DNA of 64,000 bases from positions 248,001 to 312,000 of the forward strand of contig JAVTLE010000023.1 in the NCBI GenBank assembly GCA_033439295.1, read 5' to 3'. The notes under the pieces were generated by a model. It saw nothing but the letters and a program-made list of their open reading frames with translations. It did not search any database and was not told the DNA's origin. The DNA is from Deuterostichococcus epilithicus (taxonomy: Eukaryota; Chlorophyta; Trebouxiophyceae; Prasiolales; Stichococcaceae). The position numbers and the translations under genes are program-made. This document shows, piece by piece, positions 1-15,985 of this stretch. Each line of letters starts with the position of its first letter. Position 1 is the first letter of the stretch.

Positions 1-3477
<3,477 letters not shown>

Positions 3478-3932
3478 GCTTTCTGTTCGTGATTTTGATG
3501 TATAATGCCTGTTTTCAGTCGAGTGCATGGATTTCCCCCGCTCTCCCAAAACGGCATCTTGTTCGCCAAGATCAAGATATTTGCTAGTGTGGCTAGGTGC
3601 CTAGCAGCCTAAGTCAAGCCCTTGCTGAGGGGGAATATACAGAGGGTACGACACGAGGGAAATTGCTACTCCCACCCTGTGATGAAAATGTTCCAGAGGT
3701 CAGTGGCTTCCCGTGCGCTGCTGCAAGTTGATGCCAGTTGATCGTCTTGCCTCGCTCCACAGAGAGAAAGCTCTGCTGTCGCCGTGCGGTTGTAGCCGCT
3801 TCGCACGCAGCGCTCAACCTAGCAGGCTCCTGGCCGGAGTTCTAAACGCCAGTGGTACAGAGACAGTCAATATTGTTTCCAGGGCGCGGGCAAGAGCGGC
3901 GTGGATCAGAGAGTGACGCAGGTCGGTAGGAC
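3478..3932. promoter_or_regulatory. Shared intergenic region between divergent PFP beta and SPS start codons
   Basis: 455 bp separate the two ATGs, which point away from each other, so the promoters and 5' leaders of both genes must lie here or overlap. I see no convincing TATA box or recognisable operator. Co-regulation is inferred from the arrangement and from both enzymes acting on fructose-6-phosphate in sucrose metabolism. Confidence 0.5.
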
Positions 3933-6900
3933 ATGGCGGACACCAGCCAGAACAACTCCTGGGTGGAGTCCTACCTGGAGGCCCTGGTGAGCTCTTGGCC
4001 ATCCCACAACCACTGCTCTCAAGGAGTATCACCACTGCAGGATGCTGTTGACATGCAGTGCAGCTGCACTAACTGCAAGATCCGCCATCGAGCTTTGATG
4101 GGAAGCACTTACACCGTTCGCATCCTCAAAGCCATGAAAATACAGCTCCAGGCTCCATTGGCTGGTCCTACTACGGTGCCCGGCTTGGGATTGTCAGAGC
4201 CACAAAGTGCGACCCGTAGTCAAGAGAGCTCATCCGTGAGCGCCGAGCGGTGCGGCACCGGTGCGATTGCCATGGGCCTCTATATGCGCCAGTCTGCGGC
4301 TGGTGCGCCAGCGCTATCCAGTTCCGGAACCAGTCAGCTGATCGCCTCGCTCGCGCTTGGGCGGGCATCGTGGGCAGCCACGGGCTCACCTGGTATCTCG
4401 AGCTCGCCTGGCCGCGCAAGGCGTGGCGTGCTGTCCTTGTGTTGGAGGTTTCGGGCATGCGGTGTGAAGCTGGCTAAAGCATTCCTCTTAGCAGACCAGC
4501 ATCTCAACTTTTGACTTGAATCGCTGATGGCAGGCGCCTGTGTGCGCCTGGAAGCGTCGGGCCGGCAGCAACGTAGCACGGGTTCGGCTTGCTTTGCTTG
4601 TAAAACTGTCACGTGGCCTCACCTTTGCCAGCTGCTGGCCGTTCTGCTGCGTTCAGAGCTCCTGCGGAGACCGCAAGAGCTGATATTCGATGCAAATGGC
4701 CGGCTGCTCGGCGTGACGTGCCTTTTGTAACAGCCAGCCTATGAACGATCTGAGGCCATCTTGGACTGTGTGCAGCAGCAGCAGTGCTTAGAAGTGCATC
4801 AGGCTGGTGCAATATCACTCATGCAATGACAGAACTGGGATCAGAAGCGGAGCACGCGTTCGGTGCCGACCATGCCGCAATTGGGGCTCCCAGCAAGACG
4901 CTGCAGGCGCAGCATGTGCCCCCCATGCCTGTTGCGGCACTGAGGGTGCAATTGCGCCATGCTGGGCATGTCCGAGGGGACCGCTTCACGACGCTTCATG
5001 CCCCTGAAGATCAGGCGCCGACTCACCGACGCCGGCATTTGTGCCGCCGCATGCGCAACCGAGCTGTGCGGACCCTGGAGTACAGCGGGGGCGGAGGGGA
5101 ACGGCAGAGTGGTCTCTGCCGCCTGTCTAACCTTTTGTGTCCGCCTGTGCCGCGCAGCTGAGCTATGGGCCGTCCACGGAGCACAAGCCGGTGGCGGAGG
5201 GCAAGGAGAAAGCGGTCTCTGATGCACACCCAATCCATTAACAGCTGCCTATATGATGTTGTGTGCCCATGCCGTGCAGCTGAGCTACGGGCTGTCCACG
5301 GAGTACAGCAACAAGCCGGTGGCGGAGGGCAAGGAGAAAGTGGACGCGGACCGCGATGTGTTCGCGAAGTACTACGTCAACCAGATCCTGGAGATGGGCG
5401 AGGAGGGCATCCGCGACGCCTGGCACAAGGTGGGCTTTATCGTGATGCTCGTGCAAGTCCGAGCCAGCCAGATCAGGACGGCCAGCATATTTAAAGCTGG
5501 CTTGACGGCCAGAACCAATGCATTCACTGCCGACACCGCCGTGGGGGCCCAGGCGACTGCAGCGGCCTGCTGTGGCGCAGTGGTTTCACTACGTTGCACC
5601 GCGCCATGCCGCAGCGACGCTGGTCATGGTCTATCTCGAGGATATGCTGCATGCAGCGTCGGCGCTGTCAGGGAAAGCTCTAAGCACATGATCGGCACAT
5701 CTGCCGCCCGTCTCGCCGCCTTTTCTCTGTAGTGTGACCATGCGGCTGTGTAGACGCAGCTTGCAGGCGCGGGCATGTGTATGCCTGCACAAGCGACGAG
5801 CTTGAGCATGACTCGGAGCAGGAACCCCAGCTGTGACACTAGGCATGGTGCACCTTTTGATGCAGTAGCAGTCCACGAAACGAGCAGTGCCGTGTTGCGC
5901 ACCTCTGCAGGCGACCAGCACGCGGCACTACACGGAGCAGGATGCCCGCCTGGAGTACCTCGCATGGCGTACATGGTTCATGAAGCAGAACAAGCAGCGG
6001 GTGACGGCGGAGACCAAGCGCATCGCGGGCCGCGAGTTCATGCACGAGGACTCGATCATGGAGCATGACGAGTCCACCTCAGGTGTGCTGCTGTACACGT
6101 GTTGAGAATGGTGTAGCAGGTGCTGCAGGCCTGGCGCCGGCTCTGATGCCTTGTGAGTTTGTGATCGATACAACTCTTGCAAACTCACTGTCTACTCATT
6201 AAATCGTCATCAAAGCTGGCAGAGTATTTGAAGGCGAGGCTGTAGGCTGGCAGAATTAGCCCCTGCTGCCTACAGCCTCGACCTCATTCGCTCTGCCAAC
6301 AAGCCCCATGGCTCTGCATGTGGGACACCCTGACCACCCAGGGCCGCCATCTCATCTTCTTCTATGCCACCGCAGGTGACGAGGACATCTTGACGCCCAA
6401 GGCATTGGGGCGCGATGCCGGCCTGCAGTCCGTCGATGAGGGCCCCGCCAGCGCCGAAGACGGAGGTGAGCCGGCGGCGGCGGCGTTGGAGGCCGCAGAG
6501 GAGCCGGCGGCAAAAGGGGGGGAGCCGGCGACGGCGGGCGAGCCAGCGGCGGTTGGCGCTGGCACGGGGAAGCAGGAAGGGAAGCAGGAAGACTTGCAGC
6601 GGGCGCCCAGCGGGCGGCCGCCGCAGCGCAAGAGCCTCGACTTCAAGCGCCAAGAGAGCATGCTGATCGGCTCGGTGCGACACTGCCGCCATCCCGGCTG
6701 GCCTGCTCTCTGTCAGCCGTGTGCAGCTGTGAGCAGGGTCTGCTGGCTGCCATAGAGGGGCTGGTCTCGAACGCCGCGGGGGGGAAGTGAGCTGCGAGTT
6801 CAGCAGCTGAGCTCTGCCTTTTGGCCTTAGTGCTCCGTTCGCAGCTTCCCGTGTCTGTTCCGGCAGCCACGTGACGTCATCTTGGCTGTTCAGTTCATCC

Positions 6901-9900
6901 TTGCTCCCTGTGGCGGCACCCCCGCTGCAGCAGAGGACTGCGGCAGCGCTGTTCTCGATCGGGCATTAAAGTGCTTTCTGGCCAACCGCTGGCGCACGCA
7001 CACTCTGATTGCATACCGGTCCTCGTCTCGCTAATGCACACGCGCTACTCGTCAACGTGGTCATGACTGTACAGCGGCAACCTCAACAAGAGCATGTGGC
7101 GCTTTGAGTTGTAGCACATTGAGCCACGCACTCTTGACAGAATCCGCTCTGGTTCGACATGTGGCACCCATGCCCCACCAAGGACTGCGGCTTAGGCGAC
7201 CTCAACAAGAGCTGCGTGCAGATCCACTGCTGGCGCTGACACCCAGGACCAGTGGCTCACAAGTTCCTCTTTCTAACATCCCCGAGTCCCGGAACGCTCA
7301 GGTGGCGCCCATCAATGCGGAGGACTATGGCTCCGGCGACCTGGACAAGCACTTTGGCCGCTCCAAGTCGCTGCGCATCGAGACGCGGCCCACCCGCACG
7401 CTGGAGGCGCTCGGCATCAACGCGGACGACATGGACATGCAGGAGGAGGACGTCCCCCAGGACCCCTTCGAGGTGGGTTCGATAGCCCTAGCTCAGGGTC
7501 ATGGGGTCTCTGCAGCTTTGGGGTGCGCGTCATGACATTGCAGAAGGCAACCTTGGCGCAGAGTTGGTGGGACAGACTCCATCTCATTGAACATTGATTG
7601 AGCCGCGTTGAAGGGCACACACTCATCAGCCCGCCTGCACAAGGGTGGAGGTTTGGGATTCGGAAGCATCTCTCGGGTAAGTGTTCTCATGCCTCCACGG
7701 GGCCGTGTAGAGGGCACGTACATCCTGCCCACGGCTGTGCGAGGGAGGTCCTCAACTGCAGTCCCGCAACTAGGTCTCGCGAGGTTTGGGATTCGGAAGC
7801 ATCTTTTGACTTCGAATTCTGATGGCTCTGCAGGGCCGCGCAGCGGGCCTGTACATTGTGCTGAGCAGCCTGCACGGCTGTGCGAGGTCTTTAGCTGCAG
7901 TCTCAAACAATTCTTGACATAAAACAACACATTTCTGCAGGGCCGCGTGGAGGGCCTGTACATCGTGCTGATCAGCCTGCACGGCCTGGTGCGCGGGCAG
8001 CACATGGAGCTGGGCAAGGACGCCGATACGGGCGGTCAGGTGCGGGTCCCGAAATCCGGAGCCTTGATGTCATATCGCTCTGTCTACATCCTTTACCTGA
8101 ACAATAACATGTGCTCCAAGATGCACAGCATGCATATTCAGCTTTCCAGCAGCCTGGCATGGTGGCCAGGACACCCGTCCCATGGCAGCTGGCCCGAGAT
8201 GCACGAATGTGCTGCATTGACAGCTGATCCGGTGCCCTGCGCCGCAGCACTGCAAGGCAGCACTGCTGCGCTGCTGCCAGACGCATGTTTCAGAGCCAAT
8301 ATGCAAGGCCAGCCAGCCTCAAACCATGCAAGACCATGCAGGACCTGTCACGCGCCCTGCGCCGCCTCGACTATCGTGTCCTCACGGTACTGCGAGGACT
8401 CGAGCGTTCCTGACCATGGCATTGCTCTCGTAAGCACGGCTTGATCGTGGCGCCTCTCATCGCCCATGCACTCTGGAGTCCACCTCCACGAACCGTTGGG
8501 CGTATCTGGCATGAAGCGTCCTCAAACCCTGCGCCTTCCCCGCCGCCAGGCACACCTGTGGTGGAGCTGTGTTGCAGCACCAGGACCAGAGACTGGGGGA
8601 TCCGTCCTGCCAAAACATCACCTTGACGCTGGGACTCGCGCTTAAAACGCTGGAACCTCCCGGTCTGCATATAAAGTCTGTGGTGGAGCCGGCCGCTGCA
8701 TCAGCACCAGAGACTGGGGGGTCATCCTGTGGCGAACCACCACCGCGGTCATGGTAACTGGCTTTGGTGACTCGCGCTTGAACCCTGGATCCCCTGGTCC
8801 GCAGGTCAAGTACGTGGTGGAGCTGGCCCGTGCCATCAGCCTGCACCCAGCGGTGCACCGCGTCGAGCTGCTCACGCGCCTTATCGCGGACCCCAAGGCG
8901 AGCACCCTAAACCCTGTAAACCTTGCTCCAGGGCCTCCTCGGCACTGAACCGTTCGTCTGTTCTGGACTGCCTCATTCCGGACCCCTAGGCGAGTGCACC
9001 TGCTCCAGGGCCTCCTCGGCCCTGGACCGTTCATCTGTTCTGGACTGCCCTGTCTGCCGCTTGGCCGCCGCCGGGATCGAGGGCACCCTGTGTCGCGCTG
9101 CTTGTTGCCGCTGCATTGAGGTCGAGGCATGCACGCGCTCAGGGCTCTCCGGCAACGTGACACACTGCCACTGCTCCCTTGTGTACGTTTGTGGTCACCA
9201 AATGCACTGATTGTAGTGGTGCCCAACACAGGCCAGCAGGGACTGCAGCCAGCCGCAGGAGTGCCCGCTGGTAGGTAGCCGCAACATCTCTACCACTTGC
9301 TGAAGGCGTATTGACATGCGGGTTTGACTGGAAACACAGGTCAGCAAGGACTACAGCCAGCCGGAGGAGTGCCTGCTGGCGGGCGACGGCGACTTGGGCG
9401 GCGCCTATATCGTGCGGCTGCCCTGCGGCGACAGCAGCGACTACCTGCGGTGCGTGTCCACTCTCTGAGTGTCGAGGCTGGGGGCCGAAAACTGGAGGTC
9501 CCTGCTCGTGTTGGGGGTCCTCAGGGAGCTGCTTTGGTAGGCGACATGCTGCTGTACGGCCTTCCGTGCCTGCCATGCGGCAAAAGCACCGGCTGCGGGC
9601 GTTGGGCCGCCAGGAGCGGGTCTCATCTAATGTCAGATACTGCTGCAGTGCCATGAGTAGCACAGCTTCCGAATACAGTGGCATCTGCCCTGGGCCACAG
9701 CCGCGATTGCCTGCGGTGAGCATGCCTTGTCGGCTTACCGAATGCCAGAGGCAGCCACAGGGGTGTCTTGGCAGCATGGCACCTTCCCTTTGTTCTGAGA
9801 ATCCCCATCCCGCGCGCCGCCGGATGGGCGGCGGGACACAGCCTCGAACAGAACGGTGCCAGAGCCTGTGTCTTGGTTCCCCATCCAGAGGCGAGCGGGA

Positions 9901-12900
9901 CACAGCCTTGAACAGAAAGCTGCTAGAACCTGTGGTTGGATGCGCCCGAATCTGCGCACTATGCCAGCCCGCTTGAGGCTCGCCTCCTGGCATGCAAGCT
10001 GGAACAGTACTCCATCTTGCCCCTGCTGTCCATTCTGCTGTTCATCTCTATCCTGCTGTTCATCTTGGTCCTGCTGCCATGCCGTAAACCCTGCTGTTCA
10101 TCTCGGTCCTTCCTGCTGCCGCCCGCAGGAAGGAGAAGCTGTGGCCGCACACCCGCGAGTTTGCGGACCGCGCCATCTCGCACGTGTCCAACATGCTGAA
10201 GAAGCTGCAGGAGGTCGGAGAGCCCTGCTCCCTGTACACGGTGAGCTGCGATTGAGCTGCAAGCCTCTTGAAACCCTATGCCTTCAAGTGTGTCTACTGT
10301 GTCCCAGCAAAGGTCCAGGTCGGGTCTTGGTCCAGGTATCGGTGAGCCCTCAGGCCGCAAATTCCCGATCGCATGGCTGGCTTGCATTTAAACGGTGCGA
10401 TTTCAAACAAATAAATGACATTTAATGCCGGCAATTTCGACTGGCCGGCAATTCTGACCTGCAGCTTCACAGAACACCCACGCAGATACGCACAGGCATC
10501 ACCAGCGCACAGAACAGCAGTCTTGGTCGCCAGCGGCAGGCGACCAATGCCACACCCAGCCTCGTCAATCACCCTGCTCTGAAGACCGACTGCATGCTGC
10601 ACGGGAGTTGCTCGCTCGCGGGCGGGGTGGCGGCGCAGGTCGCTTCCACCATAGCCCTTCACACGGGCCTGCAACCCCAACGCTCTCAACACGCTGTACA
10701 TGGATATCGCAGGTGCACGGGCACTACGCAGATGCCAGAGAGGTGGCGACAGGCCATGATCCTTCACATGGCAGACTGCAACCCCATCTCAACACTCTGT
10801 ATCAATCTCATTCCAACACTCTGTACCACTCCGTGACATTCTGTATTTGCAGGTGCACGGGCACTATGCGGACGCCGGCGAGGTGGCGGCGCTGGTGGCG
10901 TCAACCATGGCCAGCACCGAGGAGGTGGACATGGTGATGACGGGCCACTCGCTCGGCCGCAACAAGCTGGAGCACCTGCTCGCCTCCGGTGAGCCTCTCG
11001 CCACGGATTTCCCGCCCAATCCTGCCTCTAGGCGAGCTGTGCAGCGGCCTGCGGTAGAAGACTGGTTCTGCTGCAGTATGCACAGAGACAAGAGGGTGGG
11101 GGGGGGATTTCTGGCAGGCCAACCGTCAGCCCACAAGATTTGCATGCGCTCCTGCAGTGTGTGTGCTCGTGGACACTTTTCGGAATGTCAGAGAGGGTGA
11201 GGTCGCGTACGTCAAACCTGCTGCAGCTGGCGGGTTCACCAGATCCTGCAGCCGGCTGCTCGCCTCCTCGCATGCTGGCCACACTGCTGCAGGAGTCCAG
11301 TCCCGGGCAGAAGATGTTGAAGTCCGCCATCTGCAGCATTGTAGCAGGGGACACACAAGACGTACATTCAGGGCAAGGGCACAGGGCCAGATGGGGTCCG
11401 CAGACCTTCCTCAAGGGCTTGACACTGTCTGTGTGCGAGACCCGGGGCTGTTGTAGAGGCAAAATTGTGCGATCCAGTGCGCCCGAAGCACTTTGAGTAA
11501 GGCGGAGATCTACCAAAACCTAGCTACAGAATCATGCGCCTGGAGCTCATATTGTATTGCTACATTTTAATTGCTGGTCCCCCATGCCAGGCACCACAGC
11601 CCAGGCCGGGATCACGCAAGGCTGCAAGGTCAGTCGGCGCATCTGAGGCGCAGCAATACATCTCGTTGACGTTTCTTCCGCGACGCGACCTGCAGGCACG
11701 ATGGCCAAGGCGGAGATTGAGCAGAGCTACAAGATCAGCCGGCGGATTGAAGGAGAGGAGCGGGCCCTTGACTACGCCACTATGGTGTTCACCTCCACGC
11801 AGCAGGAGGTAAGTTAACAGGAAACGTGTTGTAAATCTGTAGGATCATTCAAATGCAGGTCGCTCCTCTGGTGTGTGCTTATGTGTCAGGACATGTCCTG
11901 GCCACGCGGCGTGATGCCCCGACTGTGACCAACTCAATCTGCGACAAAACGCTTTGCCTTGCGTGGTGCACTCGTTTGCCAGCCTCCCCCGAAAGTGCTG
12001 TGCAGCTGTGCTGTGTCCACAGGTGTGCCACACAAGGAGTTGTGATGGCCCGCAAGCTCTGGCAATGACAGACTCTGACAACCCTCAGAGGTCCCTTGCA
12101 ACAGGCGGCAGAGCACCCGGGCCCGCACCCCGGCTACTGCCCGCGCTTGGAGAAGGGGTGCTGCGCCTAGTGGGGGCTGTAGCTGCACGGACGCATCCCA
12201 AACCCTAAACCCTAGACTCTGATATCATATACTGGCTCCTGTCCATCGACAGGTGGCGGAGCAGTGGGGCCTGTACGACGGCTACGACCCGCGCCTGGAG
12301 AAGGTGCTGCGCTACCGGCGGCGCACAGGCCGCCACATGCCCATCATGAACGTCATCCCGCCCGGCCTTGACTTCTCCAACCTTAAGGTGGGCACAGCCT
12401 TCTTTCATTCCACTTTCAAGCCTCAAATAAACATTGAAGTACACAGACAGCAAAGGGAACAGCAGCTTGGTGCTGGGATGGGAGTTGCAAACTCTAAAGT
12501 CGTCATCCTGTGATGGGCCTGGACTGCAGCACTGACTGCAACCTTTCGAGGTTTCAAGCACGTGCCCTCGCCTTCGCCCTTGACGATGACTCACGTCAAG
12601 GCGTCGTGGTGGCGCATGTCATGAATGCCATGTGCATTGGTGCTGTGGCAAGGTGCGGCGGCGTAGCAGCACTGTCGAAGCACATTGCGTGCTTCTCTGC
12701 TGCTTTTGCTGCCACCTCTACAGCACCATATCGGCTTCTCACCCACTTCACGCTCATGCACAAGCACCTTAAATCCAAGCCGGCATCTGCATGCAAGCTA
12801 GTTCACTGAAAGTCTCTAGCCACAGCGTCTTTCAAAGATGACCCCACAGATGCATCTACCGGTGGTTTCTGTCCCTGAGGATTTTCGCTGGCTCCCAAGC

Positions 12901-15900
12901 CGGCAGTGTGCGGTTTTGATGTACCACTGAAGCTCAACAATGCTTCGTTCTGTCGTAACAGGTGGACCTGCCGGAGGACCCCAACCTGAAGGATTTCACG
13001 GGCTCGAAGCCGGCGTTTGCGTCCAAGACTGGCACGCCGCGCAAGTCTGACTCCTCCCCCCGCCCCTCCAAGGTGAGGTTGCACAATCGCTACACTGACG
13101 ATTTGTCTCCTGTCGTTGTGTCGCTGCCATAATCTAAGCGAGTCAGACTCTCCCCACAACTCCAACCTGGGTGCTCTAGTTCCTGGACCTCTGGCCCTTC
13201 TTGCCAATCATGCCATGCTGGGGACGGTCATGGTGCGGGAGAGGACGGCATCAGCCTTTCTCACAACGACAGCAAAGCGAACAGCAGCTCGGCTGGCTTT
13301 GCTGTCGCATGTGGGAGGTCAGAACGCCAGTGTCAAGCATGGCGCATTGGATGTTAACACGTGCGGCTTGATGCCGCTGAAGCTGTCTGTACCATCCGGT
13401 CCCTTGCACTCGTCACAACTTTGGGCATGCTGATGGTAAATTGTTGCGGAGGCTGGCAGGGAAGGCAGCGTAGGAGCCCGCTAATGCGCCCTCCATGTCT
13501 TGTGAGGTTTGGTGGCAACGCTACTTGCTCCTTCCTGGAGATTCAGGGCCCCTGAACCGGCCCCGTGTGAGCGCAGGGTGGCGAGCAGCAGACCGCAGAA
13601 AAGGCCGCAGAGGAGGCGGCCGACGCCGGCTTCATGCCGCAGCCGCTGGAGCGCGCCGATGGCGGCGGCGGCAGCGGCTCGTTCACCAAGCAGCAGCGCT
13701 CGCCGCTGGGCGGCCGGGGCCTGGTCCACTCGGACAGCACCGTGCAGATGCAGTACAACATGGCGGACAAGATGGAGGAGAACCCCCGCATCTGGCAGGT
13801 GCGGGTCGCTGGAAAGCTCAACTGCAGACCAGAATAATGAAAAGAATAATTAGAATTGAATTATTAAATAGATTATCAAGGGCGATCACGCACAGGACGA
13901 AGCAGCAGAAGCAGCGCCGAGCGTTGGCATTTGTGTGGCTGACAACACCCGCGCATGAGGCGGATGTGCGCAGGGCCTGGGACGCGCTGCAGAGCTCGAG
14001 AGGGTCAGCGTCTAAACTTGCATTTCTTGAGGGAAACATGGGTCGGCAGCTCTGGGGATGGCATCACTGCTGCGGCGGCGCTGTGACACTTGGCGCAATG
14101 CACTTGCGGCGCCGCTCTACAGGGTGGAGGTGGGACAAAGCGGGAGGAGACCATACATGTTTCTTGCATGACATCTGGAGTACTAATCAGAGTGGCCCTC
14201 CTTAGAGGGGTAGTCGGAAGTCGCAACTCCATGGCATGCCAGGGAGGGGGCTTGCCCGCCATTGCGATTCACCTCTTGCGTGTTTGCAGGATGGGGGCTC
14301 TGTCTGCCTCACACTGCCGCCGCAAGTAGGCGTCCGCACCACAGGTCATGGTCACACTCGTATGCGTGGCAACGTTGACTCAGCCACATGTCTATGCGCC
14401 CTCCGCAGGATACATTCTGCTCCCTGCGCCGCCTGAGCAAGCCAGGCCGTTTTGGCAACCGGCCTCGGATGTCGAATCTGTGACTCGCAGCATGACCAGC
14501 ATTCGCACTGATCTTGTGTACGGCATGCCCCTGCAGGAGATCTCGCGCTTCCTGCGCCACCCGCGCAAGCCAGCCATCCTGGCGATGTCCCGCCCGGACG
14601 CCAAGAAAAACATCACCACGCTCGTCAAGGCGTTCGGGCAGAACCCCATGCTGCGGGAGCTGTCCAACCTCGTGCTGGTCATGGTGCGCGCCCCCTGGCC
14701 TGCACTGCTCCTTGCTACAAACTGATGCCAGGCACTCTTGACACCAGGCAATCTCAAGAGCAGAGTTTCGGTGTTTCTGCCGCGCTTGCAACATCTCTGG
14801 TGCACATGACTGCGCCGTACCGTGGTGGCATGGGGCCGGGCCTGTTGTGATCCGGTGACATTTACGGCGGCTGTTCTTCGGACCGCCTTGTACCCCTGCT
14901 GCTTGCCTGGCCCATGTAGCTGGAATATGACATGCCAGCGGTGAAACCTGTACCTCTTGTATTGCACCCCGCCCTCACCGTCTGCCCGCCGGGCAACCGC
15001 AGACACATATTCGAGATCACGGCGCAGCGCTCGCGGAAGGTTTGACGCATGGTGGAAAGGGCTATCAAGCTATGCAGAGCCACGTCGAAAACACTCGATC
15101 GGTGTGAGGTGCCGCAGGGCGACCGCGACAGCATCGGCAGCATAGGGCGGGGCTCGGGGAAGGTGCTGCCTGGGCAATAAGTCTCTTGCCTCCAGTGCTG
15201 AATCGTCTTTGTATTGCCGCACCCCGCAGGGCAACCGCGACAATATCGAGAGCATGGCGCAGGGCTCACAAAAGGTGCTGGGGCAAGTTCTCAAGCTCAT
15301 CGACCTGTACGACCTGTATGGCTCGGTGGCCTACCCCAAGGTAATGGACTCTCAGACGAACAACAACGCACTGATCCCATAAGATGCAATGCCTCGAGAC
15401 AAGCTCATCGACCTGTGCGACCGGTCTGGCTCCACGGCCTGGCCCAAGTCCGTTGTGCTGCACTGAAGTTGCTGCCGTGGACGTGCTACCGCATGCCAGC
15501 TGGCTTCGCTGGCATGGCAGTGGGTCCCCTGGGGCCAGAGCCCACTGACTTGCCATGGGCTGCCAGCCGGCATGCGTTTGCCTGTCAGCTGCCAGCATCC
15601 AGCCCTGGGGCCGCATCATCTATGTGAGCGCAAAAGCCCCAGGCTCACAATGCAGCTGCGCCCATCCTGCGCTGTGCCACTGCACTGTAGCTACTACAGA
15701 GTGCTGCCGGAACACGGCGTCCGCTACGTGTCAGACACTGCCCAAGCACACAGCTGAGGCCCCTCACGCTGTTATGTGGTGCACCAACGCTCACGGTTGT
15801 TCATCATCCGCAGGCGCACTCGCAGAATGACATCTCGGATATCTACCGCTACCCGCTGGTCACGCGCGGCATCTTCGTCAACCCCGCGCTGCAGGAGCCC

Positions 15901-15922
15901 TTCGGGCTGACCGTCATTGAGG

Positions 15923-15985
<63 letters not shown>

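Noticed and set aside
7698-7889. Possibility that exon echoes are mutually exclusive alternative exons
   Set aside because: Most echoes have stops, frame changes or no usable second splice site (e.g. an in-frame TAG in the copy at 7698), and they form decay series. Only the SPIRAL1 duplicates are intact.
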